Origin: Streptomyces sclerotialus
Lineage (GTDB): Bacteria; Actinomycetota; Actinomycetes; Streptomycetales; Streptomycetaceae
Length of the DNA: 64,000 bases
Direction of reading: 5' to 3'
Assembly: GCA_000719105.1 (NCBI GenBank)
Contig: JODX01000010.1
Location: 230,814 to 294,813, forward strand
The notes under the pieces were generated by a model, which did not search any database, was not told where the DNA came from, and saw only the letters and a list, made by a program, of their open reading frames with translations. The translations under genes and the position numbers were made by a program. Positions within the stretch are counted from its first letter, which is position 1, and the number at the start of each line of letters is the position of its first letter. Positions 51,888-61,388 of this stretch are shown here, in pieces.

Positions 51888-51938
51888 GACGTCCCCTTAC
51901 GTCAGTTACGTCGCATGCGTCAGAGGGCTGCGCATGCG

Positions 51939-52688
51939 TCAGAAGGCTGCGTTGTAGATGAGGCCCGCGAGCGCCCCGCCGATCAACGGGCCGACGACCG
52001 GGACCCAGGCGTATCCCCAGTCGGAGCTGCCCTTGTGCGGGATCGGCAGGAACGTGTGCACGATGCGCGGGCCGAGGTCGCGCGCCGGGTTGATGGCGTA
52101 GCCGGTGGGCCCGCCGAGGGAGAGCCCGATGCCGACGACCAGCAGGGACACGACCAGCACCTGGGTGCCGGACTCGCCGAGGCCCTTGACCAGCCGGAAG
52201 GCGAGGATCGGCAGCACCAGGGCCACCGTTGCGACGGTCTCGGTCATGAGGTTGGCGACCGGGTTCCGGATCTCCGGGATGGTGGAGAAGATGCCGAGGG
52301 TCGGCACCGGCTCGTCCATCGTCCCCTCCGTGGTGCCGACCTCGCGGACGTTGGCCCGGAACTGGGCGAAATAGACCAGGTACGCGAGAACCGCGCCCAG
52401 CATGGCGCCGACCATCTGCCCCAGCAGATAGACCCAGACCTTGTCCCACACCCCGGTGTCCACGGCGATCCCGAGGGTGACGGCCGGGTTGAGGTGGCCG
52501 CCCGACAGGGGAGCGGCGGTGTACGCGCCCGCCAGCACACCGAGGCCCCAGCCGAACGCGATGACGATCCAGCCGGCGGCCCTCGCCTTCGAGTACCTGA
52601 GGGTGACGGCGGCGCACACACCCGCGCCGAAGAGGATCAGGATCGCCGTACCGATGACCTCACCGACGAAGATGTCTCCGTTGCTCAT
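51939..52688 (-). CDS. glpF: Glycerol facilitator (aquaglyceroporin)
   Basis: A 249-residue MIP channel. Two NPA boxes are present: [15 protein letters not shown] and [14 protein letters not shown] (the residue after the second NPA is Arg-Asp, the GlpF signature). There are six hydrophobic helices and two half-helices. ATG 52688 follows an AGGAG site. It conducts glycerol for the adjacent GlpK. Confidence 0.95.
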   Translation of the reverse strand: MSNGDIFVGEVIGTAILILFGAGVCAAVTLRYSKARAAGWIVIAFGWGLGVLAGAYTAAPLSGGHLNPAVTLGIAVDTGVWDKVWVYLLGQMVGAMLGAVLAYLVYFAQFRANVREVGTTEGTMDEPVPTLGIFSTIPEIRNPVANLMTETVATVALVLPILAFRLVKGLGESGTQVLVVSLLVVGIGLSLGGPTGYAINPARDLGPRIVHTFLPIPHKGSSDWGYAWVPVVGPLIGGALAGLIYNAAF

Positions 52689-52938
52689 GGCGGCTCCTAG
52701 GACCTGGGCCCTGGGCCGGGACGATCGCCTCCGGCCCTTTCGTGCGGGGTGCCTTGCCGCGGCTGCTCCAGGTCGGCCGGAGGCAGGAAAGGTGCCGCGC
52801 CCCGCCCGGCGTCCGTGACGAGCGTGCCGTCGCAGCCGGATCGCCAGTGGGGGACGGCCCGTTGCGCGGATGACGCGGGCGGGGGACGGCACCCGGGCGG
52901 TGCGGTGCACAAAGCCACCTGAATACGGCGATGCCGAC

Positions 52939-52955
52939 TGACACCGGAAGTGTCA
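52939..52955. promoter_or_regulatory. Candidate operator upstream of glpF
   Basis: TGACACCGGAAGTGTCA has perfect 6-bp arms around CGGAA, about 250 bases before glpF in a 405-base gap (52689-53093). It may be the binding site of a distant regulator of the gly operon. No gene is seen in the gap. Confidence 0.4.
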
Positions 52956-53093
52956 ACCTCTGCCCAAGGAGCGTCAAGGACGCGGACGGCAACGGTTGGG
53001 GGTGGCACGAGGGCGAGGGCCGCGAGTGGCCGACGGGGCGAGGAAGCCGGTCCGGAAGGCTCCGACAAGCGCAGGCCTCGCCGACACACCTCC

Positions 53094-54194
53094 TCAGGGA
53101 CTGATCCGGTAGAACCGCCACAGGTCGTGCTCGACGTCCAGCACCTCGACCGCGCCGTACCCGGCCTCGCGCGCGTACACGCGCAGCGTGTCCGGCCGCA
53201 GCACCGTCCCCGCCTCCACCCGGGCGCCCTCCGCGCGCGTGGCGGGCAGACAGTGCAGCACGCTGAACGCGTAGTTGAGGCGGTCCAGTTCCGGCCCCGG
53301 AGCGGTGAACTCCTCGCTCACCTTCTCGTCCGCGACGAGCACGGCTCCCGAAGAGGCCAGGATCCCGCGCACGGACCCGAGTGCCCCCACCGGGTCGGCC
53401 ATGTCGTGCAGCGCCTCGAACACCGTGACCAGGTCCACGGGACCGTCCGTACGAACCCCTGCGGCATCGGTACGGGCGAACGACACCCGCCCGCCGAGAC
53501 CGGCCCCCAGGGCGTTGCGCCGCGCCTGCTCGACGGAGGCGGCGTCCAGATCGACGCCGATGAGCCGCGCGGCGGGGAAGGCACGGGCCAGGGCGATCGT
53601 CGACCAGCCCAGACCGCAGCCCAGGTCCAGCACCCGGGCGTCCGGCGCATCGGTGAGCCGCCGGTACAGGTCCGGCAGGGCGGCCACCCAGGAACGCACC
53701 GTCTCCGGCTGGTACATCGGCCGGTTCAGCCCCGCGATGCCCTCACGGGTGCCCTGTCCGTACCGCTCGTACGGCACGCCCGCGCCCGTACCGTAGGCCG
53801 CCGTCACCTCGGGCAGGACCGAGGCGATCGAGACGACGAACTGCGGGCCCGTCGCCAGGTACAGCGGGTCGTCGCGGTCCACGAGCACGCGCCGGTGCTC
53901 CGCGGGGAGCTCGAAACGCCGCTCGTAGGCGTCATCGCCGGCGGGCGGCCCCGAGACCGTCAGGATTCCGGCCACGGCCTGCTGTTCCAGCCACTCGCGC
54001 GCGTAACGTGCGTGCACGCCCGCGGTCTTCGACAACTCGCCGGGCGTCATCGCGCCATGGGCGGCCAGCGCCTCGTACAGACCACGGCGCACCCCGACAT
54101 CCACGGCGAAGACCTCCAGCGCCGCACGCAGCCCGTTGAAGATCTCCTCGGCCAGCACCCCGGCGTCCGGAGCGCGCTCCGCTGCGCTGCCCAT
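53094..54194 (-). CDS. Class I SAM-dependent methyltransferase with N-terminal winged helix
   Basis: A 366-residue protein. The N-terminal winged-helix part (RRGLYEALAAHGAMTPGELS; ARYAREWLEQQAVAGILTVS) precedes a Rossmann methyltransferase: motif I VLDLGCGLGWSTIALARAFP, motif II ARLIGVDLDAASVEQARRNA, and post-I FARTDAAG. It is similar in layout to Rv2258c-like methyltransferases, whose substrates are unknown. ATG 54194 has a strong AGGAGGT site. It stands alone. Confidence 0.85.
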   Translation of the reverse strand: MGSAAERAPDAGVLAEEIFNGLRAALEVFAVDVGVRRGLYEALAAHGAMTPGELSKTAGVHARYAREWLEQQAVAGILTVSGPPAGDDAYERRFELPAEHRRVLVDRDDPLYLATGPQFVVSIASVLPEVTAAYGTGAGVPYERYGQGTREGIAGLNRPMYQPETVRSWVAALPDLYRRLTDAPDARVLDLGCGLGWSTIALARAFPAARLIGVDLDAASVEQARRNALGAGLGGRVSFARTDAAGVRTDGPVDLVTVFEALHDMADPVGALGSVRGILASSGAVLVADEKVSEEFTAPGPELDRLNYAFSVLHCLPATRAEGARVEAGTVLRPDTLRVYAREAGYGAVEVLDVEHDLWRFYRISP

Positions 54195-54368
54195 GATCCA
54201 GACCTCCTGTGCAGAGGGCCCGTCGGCATGACGGCTCGGTGCTGCCAACGTCCCACAGGGCCGTACGGCAGGCGAGGGGCGGGCGGCGGCCCCGGTCACC
54301 GTCGGACACGCCCCTCCGCGCGCGTGAACTCCTGCCGCTCCACCCCCTCGGCTGGTACATGAAAGGAC

Positions 54369-55178
54369 ATGACAACACTCGCGTCCCGGCTGCGCGCCCT
54401 GCTCGTCGCCGCCTCGTCCCTGCTCGCCCTGACCACGACGGCCGCACCCGCCGAGGCCGCACCCGAACCCAGGGCACCCGAGGACTTCGTCGCCCTGAGG
54501 AGCGTCGACCCGACGATCCTCCACGACATCCGGTACTTCACCCCGCACAACTTCGTCGGCGAGCGCGTCGACGGCTACCGGCAGCCGCTGTGCATCCTGA
54601 CCCGGCCCGCCGCCGAAGCCCTCCACAAGGCCCAGATCAAGCTCCTCAAGCGGGGCTACACCCTCAAGGTGTACGACTGCTACCGCCCGCAGCGCGCGGT
54701 GGACCACTTCGTCCGCTGGGCCGAGGACCTCGACGACCAGCGGATGAAGGCCGAGTTCTACCCCGATGTCGACAAGACCCGCCTGTTCGCCGACGGCTAC
54801 ATCGCGGAGAAGTCCGGCCACAGCCGCGGCTCCACGGTCGACCTGACCGTGGTGCGGCTGCCCGCGAGGCCGACCCGCCCGTACGTCCCCGCGGAGCCCC
54901 TCGTGCCCTGTTACGCACCACGGGGCGAGCGCTTCCCGGACAACTCCGTGGACATGGGCACGGGGTACGACTGCTTCGACACCCTCTCCCACACCGACGA
55001 CCCGCGCATCAGTGACACCCAGCGCGCCAACCGGCAGCTCCTGAAGGGAACCCTGGAGGCCGTGGGATTCGTGCACTACCCCGAGGAGTGGTGGCACTTC
55101 ACCTACCAGCCGGAGCCCCACCCGGACACCTACTTCGACTTCCCGGTGTCGAGGAAGTCCCTCGGGCGCGCCTCCTGA
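54369..55178 (+). CDS. Exported VanX-type D-Ala-D-Ala dipeptidase (M15)
   Basis: A 269-residue peptidase with a signal peptide (LLVAASSLLALTTTAAPAEA, cut near residue 31). The family motifs are LKVYDCYRPQRAVDHF, SGHSRGSTVDLTVV (zinc His and Asp of the SxHxxGxxxD box) and HYPEEWWHFTYQP (catalytic Glu and third zinc His). M15D enzymes split D-Ala-D-Ala. There is no vanHA or VanS/R here, and export argues for peptidoglycan-fragment scavenging rather than resistance. Confidence 0.9.
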   Translation: MTTLASRLRALLVAASSLLALTTTAAPAEAAPEPRAPEDFVALRSVDPTILHDIRYFTPHNFVGERVDGYRQPLCILTRPAAEALHKAQIKLLKRGYTLKVYDCYRPQRAVDHFVRWAEDLDDQRMKAEFYPDVDKTRLFADGYIAEKSGHSRGSTVDLTVVRLPARPTRPYVPAEPLVPCYAPRGERFPDNSVDMGTGYDCFDTLSHTDDPRISDTQRANRQLLKGTLEAVGFVHYPEEWWHFTYQPEPHPDTYFDFPVSRKSLGRAS

Positions 55179-55225
55179 GCCGCGCCCGGGAGACGTGCCC
55201 GACGTGATCGGCTACAGTCCGCCGC

Positions 55226-55777
55226 GTGTCCGCAACTCACCTCCCCACCGACAACTCCGCGCCGGGCAGCCACTGTTCGAGCTGCGGAGCGCCCTACGGT
55301 GAGGGCGTCTCCGGCTGGCCCCGCACCTGCCAGGCCTGCCACACGGTCGCCTACCGCAACCCGCTTCCCGTCGCGGTGGCACTGCACCCGGTGTACGACG
55401 CCCGAGGCACCGCACTGGTCGTCATCACCCGCACCATCGAGCCCGCGCGCGGGGGCATTGCCCTGCCCGGAGGGTTCATCGACCACCGGGAGGACTGGCG
55501 CAGCGCCGTGGTCCGCGAACTCAAGGAGGAGACGGGCATCGACGCCGCCGAGCACGACGTCCGCCTCGCCGACGCCATGAGCTCTCCCGACGGCCATCTG
55601 CTGCTCTTCGGGCTCCTCCCGGAGCGGCCGGCCGCGGAACTCCCCCCGTTCGCCGAGACGGACGAGACGGCGGCCCGGCACCTGCTGCGCAGGCCGGCCG
55701 AGCTCGTCTTCCCCCTGCACACCCTGGCCGTACGGGCCTTCTTCGAGGGCCGGTACGTCCGAGGCGGCGCCGGGTGA
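55226..55777 (+). CDS. Nudix hydrolase with zinc ribbon
   Basis: A 183-residue Nudix hydrolase. An N-terminal zinc ribbon (CSSCGAPYGEGVSG, then CQACHTVAYRNP) precedes a complete Nudix box, GGFIDHREDWRSAVVREL followed by KEETGI, matching GX5EX7REUXEEXGU. The zinc ribbon resembles that of NudC-like and NDP-sugar hydrolases. The substrate is not readable. GTG start at 55226. Confidence 0.9.
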   Translation: MSATHLPTDNSAPGSHCSSCGAPYGEGVSGWPRTCQACHTVAYRNPLPVAVALHPVYDARGTALVVITRTIEPARGGIALPGGFIDHREDWRSAVVRELKEETGIDAAEHDVRLADAMSSPDGHLLLFGLLPERPAAELPPFAETDETAARHLLRRPAELVFPLHTLAVRAFFEGRYVRGGAG

Positions 55778-55778
55778 G

Positions 55779-58145
55779 TCACTGCCGGGCGAGCCCGCGT
55801 ACCCGCACGGGATACGGGGGCTCGCCCGGCCCGTCGGGGCCGTCCCGCTCCACGAGCACCGTGCGCTTCCGCCACCGGGACACATAGCGCTCGATCTCCG
55901 GTTCGCCCCGGCCGTCGCCCCTGTCGGGCACCACGGCCCCGCTCCCCGTCCGCCCGCGCGCGGGCGCCCACACCTCGAGCTCCAGGCCGCCGTCGGCACC
56001 CCTGACCGGCAGGACGGCGCCCGCGCGCGCGAGCACCGGAACACGGGACAGCGGCGCCTCGACCAGCACCTGCCCCGGCCCCTCGTACGGCTCCTCGGTC
56101 ACCGTGTCGTACCACCGCCCCCGCGGCAGCTGCACCGCGCGCCGGTCCGCGGCCGGCCCCAGCACCGGTGCCACCAGCAGACAGTCACCGAGCAGAAAGG
56201 CGTCCTCGCAGTCGCGCAGCGCCCGGACTTCGGGAGCACCCCACCACAGCGGCCGCACATAGGGCGCCCCCGTACGGCATGCCAGATGCGCCAGCGTCAT
56301 GAAGTACGGCAGCAGGCGCCGCCGCTCCAGCAGCGCCCCGCGCGCGTGCGCCAGCACCTCCTCCCCGAACTCCCAGAGCTCCCCGCCTCCGGCACGGCAA
56401 CGCGCGTGCGTCCGGAACAGCGGCAGATACGCGCCCAGCTGGAGCCACCGCAGGTACAGCTCCGGCGACGGAACCCCGTCCGAACCACCCACATCGGGAC
56501 CCGAGAACGGCACTCCGCACAGCCCGAGACCCAGCACCAGGGACAGCGAGGCCCGCAGCCCCGGCCAGCCCGTCGCCACGTGCCCCGACCACGTGCCCCC
56601 GTAGCGCTGCATCCCGGCCCAGCCGGAGCGCGAGAGGAGGAACGGCCGCTCCCGTGGCCCGGCCGCGTGCAGGCCCTCGTACCCGGCCCGCGCCATGCAC
56701 AGCGCGTAGACGTTGTGCGCCTCACGATGGTCGCCGCCCCGGCCCTCCAGATCGTGCCGGGCCGACCGGGGCAGCGTGTTCTCCCCGAAGGCCGTGAACG
56801 ACATGGGCTCGTTCAGGTCGTGCCCGAACCCGGCGAAGCCCTGTGCCAGGCGCTCCGCGTATCGCTCGCCCCACCACGTGCGCACCCTCGCGCGCGTGAA
56901 GTCCGGGAAGACGGACTCCCCGGCCGGCACCAGGCCCCGCACGACCCGTCCCGCCGTGTCCCGCACGAAGGCGTCCTCGGCCGTGCCGCTGTCGTACACG
57001 GGGTCGCCCGGCTCCGCCCTGACCGCCGGCTCGACGGCCGACACCAGCCGGACCCCGTCCCGGCGCAGTTCCCCGGCGAGTACGGGCAGCTCCGCAAGGT
57101 GCTCCGCGCCGGCCGGGCCGGACCCATGGACGTCGTGGTGGCCGCCGGCGAGGTGGAGCGCGTCGAGCGGAAGGCCGTGCTCCCGGTGGCCCGCGACGAC
57201 CCGCCGCACCTCCTGTTCGCCCACGGAGCCCGACCGGACGTGATGGTGCCCCAGCGCCCACGCCGGCGGCAGCGCCGGTGCCCCGGTGAGCGCGGCCCAG
57301 GTGCGCAGCACACGCGCGGGAGTGCCCACCAGCACCCAGCAGCGTAGGGGGCCGCCGTCCATCCGCACCTCGGCCGTCCCCGCCCGGTCGTGCCCGGAAC
57401 CGGCGCCCTCCTCGCCCTCCCGCAGTGTCACCGTGCCGTCCCACGAGGTGTCGTGGAACACCAGATGCGTCCCCGCGTCGGCCACCACCATCTGCACCGG
57501 CATGGTGATGTGCAGCGGATCGTCACCGGGCACGAACGCCTGCCCGGGGCCGGTGTTCCACAACCGGTACGTCCCGTCCCGCAGCCGCGGCCCCGACGCC
57601 CGCCCGCCCAGCCCGAAGAACCGCGCGTCCGCGGCCACTTCGGCACGCTGCATCCAGCGCGCCACGCCCCCGCCGGCCGGCTCCCACCAGCGCGGCGGCA
57701 GATCCCGGCGCAGGGGCACCCCGCCCGGCGTCTGCACCTCGACCGCCCCGTGCCGTGACACGACGACCGTCACGCGCTTGGCCACCACCCGCCACGCACC
57801 GTCCGTGTCGGGCTCCAGGACGGCCCGCGGATCCGGTACCGGACACGGGCCCGCGAGAGCGTACGACGGCTCCGGCCCGGCCCCGTCCCAGCCCCAGAAG
57901 ACAGCGCCGTTCTCGGCCACGGTGACCCGCAGTTCGGACCGGGTGAACCGGACGGTCCCGCCCCCAGGACCCGGCTCCGCCCCCTGCACCACCCCGGGCA
58001 CCCGGGCACGTTCCGTGCCCCGCCCGGGCAACCCGGCGGCGTCCGTACGCCTCCGGCGCCATGCCGCCCGTACGGCACGCAGTCCCTGCGCAGCCCCCGC
58101 CGAACCGACCGACTTCACCGAACGCACCAGGTCACGAGCTTCCAT
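55779..58145 (-). CDS. Glycoside hydrolase family 31 with altered acid/base residue
   Basis: A 788-residue GH31-like protein. The beta-rich N-terminal region precedes the barrel: nucleophile segment FAGFGHDLNEPMSFTAFGE (Asp443), then LLSRSGWAGMQRYGGTWSGH and VATGWPGLRASLSLVLGLGL. The acid/base Asp that normally follows W-[ST]-G is His522 here, codon CAC at 56580-56582. Most members have GAC there. The protein may be inactive or may use another residue. ATG 58145 chosen over a GTG at 58154. It starts divergently from acetoacetyl-CoA synthetase. Confidence 0.82.
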   Translation of the reverse strand: MEARDLVRSVKSVGSAGAAQGLRAVRAAWRRRRTDAAGLPGRGTERARVPGVVQGAEPGPGGGTVRFTRSELRVTVAENGAVFWGWDGAGPEPSYALAGPCPVPDPRAVLEPDTDGAWRVVAKRVTVVVSRHGAVEVQTPGGVPLRRDLPPRWWEPAGGGVARWMQRAEVAADARFFGLGGRASGPRLRDGTYRLWNTGPGQAFVPGDDPLHITMPVQMVVADAGTHLVFHDTSWDGTVTLREGEEGAGSGHDRAGTAEVRMDGGPLRCWVLVGTPARVLRTWAALTGAPALPPAWALGHHHVRSGSVGEQEVRRVVAGHREHGLPLDALHLAGGHHDVHGSGPAGAEHLAELPVLAGELRRDGVRLVSAVEPAVRAEPGDPVYDSGTAEDAFVRDTAGRVVRGLVPAGESVFPDFTRARVRTWWGERYAERLAQGFAGFGHDLNEPMSFTAFGENTLPRSARHDLEGRGGDHREAHNVYALCMARAGYEGLHAAGPRERPFLLSRSGWAGMQRYGGTWSGHVATGWPGLRASLSLVLGLGLCGVPFSGPDVGGSDGVPSPELYLRWLQLGAYLPLFRTHARCRAGGGELWEFGEEVLAHARGALLERRRLLPYFMTLAHLACRTGAPYVRPLWWGAPEVRALRDCEDAFLLGDCLLVAPVLGPAADRRAVQLPRGRWYDTVTEEPYEGPGQVLVEAPLSRVPVLARAGAVLPVRGADGGLELEVWAPARGRTGSGAVVPDRGDGRGEPEIERYVSRWRKRTVLVERDGPDGPGEPPYPVRVRGLARQ

Positions 58146-58356
58146 GCTGCTCACCCTGCCACTGCCCCGCCCGCGGGCGTGAGCCGTTCAACTGTCGTTC
58201 ACCCGTGGTCCGAGCACATCTTCACGGGGCCGACCATATGCGGCGACCCCTGGTGCGGGAATCGATCACATGACATCGTCCTGTCAGCCGCGTCACGCGC
58301 ACACCCCAGCCCGTGCGCGCACACGCATACGCCGCGTACAGTCCGGGAGCCGCCCC

Positions 58357-60333
58357 ATGACCTCAGCGAACCCCTCGCCGCTCTGGCAGCCCGATCCGGA
58401 GGACATCGCCCGCGCCCAGATCACCCGGTTCCAGGCCTGGGCCGCCGACCACCACGGAGCACCGGCCGAGGGCGGCTACGCGGCCCTGCACCGCTGGTCC
58501 GTCGACCACCTGGACACCTTCTGGGAAGCCGTCACCGACTGGTTCGACGTACGGTTCTCCACCCCCTGCGCGCGCGTACTCGGCGACCGCTCCATGCCGG
58601 GGGCCGAGTGGTTCCCCGGAGCGACCCTCAACTACGCCGAACACGCCCTCCGAGCGGCCGACACGCGCGCCGGCGAACCGGCCCTGCTGTACGTCGACGA
58701 GACACACGAACCGCGCCCGGTGACCTGGTCCGAACTGCGCCGCCAGGTCGGCTCCCTCGCCGCCGAACTGCGTGCCCTCGGCGTACGCCCGGGAGACCGC
58801 GTCAGCGGCTACCTCCCGAACATCCCGCAGGCCGTCGTCGCCCTGCTCGCCACAGCAGCCGTCGGTGGCGTCTGGACGTCCTGTGCCCCCGACTTCGGCG
58901 CCCGCAGCGTCCTCGACCGCTTCCAGCAGGTCGAGCCCGTCGTGCTGTTCACCGTCGACGGCTACCGCTACGGCGGCAAGGCGCACGACCGCCGGGACAC
59001 CGTCGCCGAACTCCGCCGCGAACTGCCCACCCTGCGCGCCGTCGTCCACATCCCGCTGCTCGGCACGGAGGCGCCCGAGGGTGCCCTGGAGTGGTCGTCC
59101 CTGACATCGGCGGACGCGGACCCCGTGTTCGAGCAGGTCCCGTTCGGCCACCCCCTGTGGGTCCTGTACTCCTCCGGCACCACCGGCCTGCCCAAGGCCA
59201 TTGTCCACTCCCAGGGCGGCATTCTCGTCGAGCACCTCAAACAACTCGGCCTGCACTGCGACCTCGGCCCCGAAGACCGCTTCTTCTGGTACACGTCCAC
59301 CGGCTGGATGATGTGGAACTTCCTCGTATCCGGCCTGCTCACCGGCACCACGATCGTCCTGTACGACGGCAGTCCCGGCCACCCCGACACGGGCGCCCAG
59401 TGGCGCGTCGCCGAACGCACCGGCGCCACCCTCTTCGGCACCTCCGCCGCGTACGTCATGGCCTGCCGGAAGGTGGATGTCCACCCCGCACGCGACTACG
59501 ACCTCTCCCGCGTACGGTGCGTCGGCACCACGGGCTCCCCGCTGCCGCCCGACGGCTTCCGCTGGCTGCACGACGAGTTCGCGGAGAGCGGGGCGGACCT
59601 GTGGATCGCCTCCGTCAGCGGCGGCACCGACGTGTGCTCCTGCTTCGCGGGAGCCGTCCCCACTCTCCCCGTGCACATCGGCGAACTCCAGGCCCCCGGC
59701 CTCGGCACCGACCTGCAGTCCTGGGACCCGAGCGGCGAACCCCTCGTCGACGAGGTCGGCGAACTCGTGGTCACCAACCCCATGCCGTCCATGCCGATCC
59801 ACTTCTGGAACGACCCCGACGGCAGCCGCTACCACGACAGCTACTTCGACACCTACCCGGGAGTCTGGCGCCACGGCGACTGGATCACCGTCACCTCTCG
59901 CGGCTCCGTCGTCATCCACGGCCGCTCCGACTCCACGCTCAACCGCCAGGGCGTCCGCATGGGCTCGGCGGACATCTACGAAGCCGTCGAGCGCCTCCCC
60001 GAGATCAAGGAATCCCTCGTCATCGGCGTCGAACAGCCCGACGGCGGCTACTGGATGCCCTTGTTCGTCCACCTCACCCCGGGGGCCGTCCTGGACGAGG
60101 CCCTGCTGAACCGCATCAGGAACACGATCCGCGAGCAGCTCTCCCCACGCCACGTCCCCGACGAGATCATCCAGGCCCCGGGAGTTCCGCACACCCTCAC
60201 CGGCAAACGCATCGAGGTCCCGGTCAAACGCCTCCTCCAGGGCAGCCCGCTGGAGAAGGCCGTCAACCCGGGCTCCGTCGACAACCTCGACCTGCTCCAC
60301 TTCTACGAGGAGCTGGCGAGCAAACGCCGTTGA
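58357..60333 (+). CDS. Acetoacetyl-CoA synthetase
   Basis: A 658-residue ANL-superfamily ligase that activates acetoacetate with ATP and CoA. Motifs: LWVLYSSGTTGLPKAIVHSQ (P-loop), TSTGWMMWNFLVSGLLTG (family-specific), HGRSDSTLNRQGVRMGSADI (hinge and A8) and PHTLTGKRIEVPVKRLL (catalytic Lys). Its length and PGATLNYAEHALRAAD region point to acetoacetate rather than acetate. ATG 58357 has a GGGAG site. Confidence 0.92.
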   Translation: MTSANPSPLWQPDPEDIARAQITRFQAWAADHHGAPAEGGYAALHRWSVDHLDTFWEAVTDWFDVRFSTPCARVLGDRSMPGAEWFPGATLNYAEHALRAADTRAGEPALLYVDETHEPRPVTWSELRRQVGSLAAELRALGVRPGDRVSGYLPNIPQAVVALLATAAVGGVWTSCAPDFGARSVLDRFQQVEPVVLFTVDGYRYGGKAHDRRDTVAELRRELPTLRAVVHIPLLGTEAPEGALEWSSLTSADADPVFEQVPFGHPLWVLYSSGTTGLPKAIVHSQGGILVEHLKQLGLHCDLGPEDRFFWYTSTGWMMWNFLVSGLLTGTTIVLYDGSPGHPDTGAQWRVAERTGATLFGTSAAYVMACRKVDVHPARDYDLSRVRCVGTTGSPLPPDGFRWLHDEFAESGADLWIASVSGGTDVCSCFAGAVPTLPVHIGELQAPGLGTDLQSWDPSGEPLVDEVGELVVTNPMPSMPIHFWNDPDGSRYHDSYFDTYPGVWRHGDWITVTSRGSVVIHGRSDSTLNRQGVRMGSADIYEAVERLPEIKESLVIGVEQPDGGYWMPLFVHLTPGAVLDEALLNRIRNTIREQLSPRHVPDEIIQAPGVPHTLTGKRIEVPVKRLLQGSPLEKAVNPGSVDNLDLLHFYEELASKRR

Positions 60334-60422
60334 CCTGGCGTTTCCCCCTGTCCACCGGGCATTGTCAGTGCCGCTGGTTACTGTGAGTGAGCATTGATCG
60401 ACTGCTGCGCACAGGGGGACAC

Positions 60423-61319
60423 ATGCCGCAGACCCAGCACCCGACCATGCGACGCGTCCTGCGCCGCGAGATCGCCGGCACCATCGGCCTGCTGGCCGAC
60501 GAACACGACTTCACGGCGATGCGGCGCTACCGCACCTTCACCTTCGACGACCACACGGTCTACCTCCGACAGGTCGAGGCGCTGCTCAGGACCCTTGCCG
60601 CACAGGGCAGCCACACCACGGTCGCCCTCTTCGACCCCGAGGAGTACGCGGAATACTGCGCCGAGACCGGCCTGGAACCCGACACCCCGACCAGCCGCAC
60701 CCGCTACACCGCCGAGCTGGCCGCGACGGGTCCCAGCGTCCCCTACGAAGGCCAGCCCCTCGACGAACTCCTCCCCGACCTGGTCGACGAGGCGGTCCGG
60801 CAGGCCACCTGGCAGTACGCGGCCATGCTCCTGGCGGGCGTCGGCGCCTGCGCGTCCTGCGGCGAGGACATCGGGCGCGCCGCCTTCACCCAGGCATCCG
60901 CACTGCTCACCCGCATCCTCGACACCGCGGGGCCGGGCGAACGCCACCTCGTGTGCAGTGTCTCCACCACCAGCGAGCCCCTCACCGTCGCCCTGCGGAC
61001 CGAGGAGAGCCCCGCCGGCGAACGGCTCATGGACGAGACCGAAGCCCTCGAACTCGCCACGGTCCTGGCCCTGGGCCTGGCCACCCGGAGCGCCGGCGGC
61101 GTCATCATGCGCACCAGCAGGCCCGGCACCACCGACCGCGTCTACGGATGGCGCCTGTGCGGAGACGGCGTCGAGCCCCTCACCGCCGGCGAGGTGTTCG
61201 ACGCCTACTGCACGGACGCCCTGTCCGGAGACCTCGTCGCCCCGGAGTCGGACGTCGACTACTGCACCCCACCCGCCCTCGGAGACGACGGGCCGACGAA
61301 GGGCGGCCACACCCACTGA
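60423..61319 (+). CDS. Conserved hypothetical protein
   Basis: A 298-residue soluble protein with no recognised domain. The N-terminus has a helical core GTIGLLADEHDFTAMRRYRT and the middle has AAMLLAGVGACASCGEDIGR with a CxxC pair; the C-terminal third is acidic. ATG 60423 follows a GGGGGAC site and is preferred to the earlier GTG/ATG frame. It ends before a terminator facing ptsI. Role unknown. Confidence 0.7.
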   Translation: MPQTQHPTMRRVLRREIAGTIGLLADEHDFTAMRRYRTFTFDDHTVYLRQVEALLRTLAAQGSHTTVALFDPEEYAEYCAETGLEPDTPTSRTRYTAELAATGPSVPYEGQPLDELLPDLVDEAVRQATWQYAAMLLAGVGACASCGEDIGRAAFTQASALLTRILDTAGPGERHLVCSVSTTSEPLTVALRTEESPAGERLMDETEALELATVLALGLATRSAGGVIMRTSRPGTTDRVYGWRLCGDGVEPLTAGEVFDAYCTDALSGDLVAPESDVDYCTPPALGDDGPTKGGHTH

Positions 61320-61327
61320 GCAGAAAA

Positions 61328-61358
61328 GGGCGCTCCACCCATTCCGGGTGGAGCGCCC
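61328..61358. terminator. Perfect 13-bp hairpin between convergent genes
   Basis: GGGCGCTCCACCC and GGGTGGAGCGCCC pair around ATTCC. AAAA before the stem gives a U-run on the minus strand, so it suits ptsI best and also serves the plus-strand gene. Confidence 0.88.
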
Positions 61359-61388
61359 CTGGAGGCCGATCGACAGCTGGCTACCCGG

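Noticed and set aside
58363..60300. A 645-codon minus-strand frame opposite acetoacetyl-CoA synthetase
   Set aside because: Antisense shadow; the synthetase has all family motifs.
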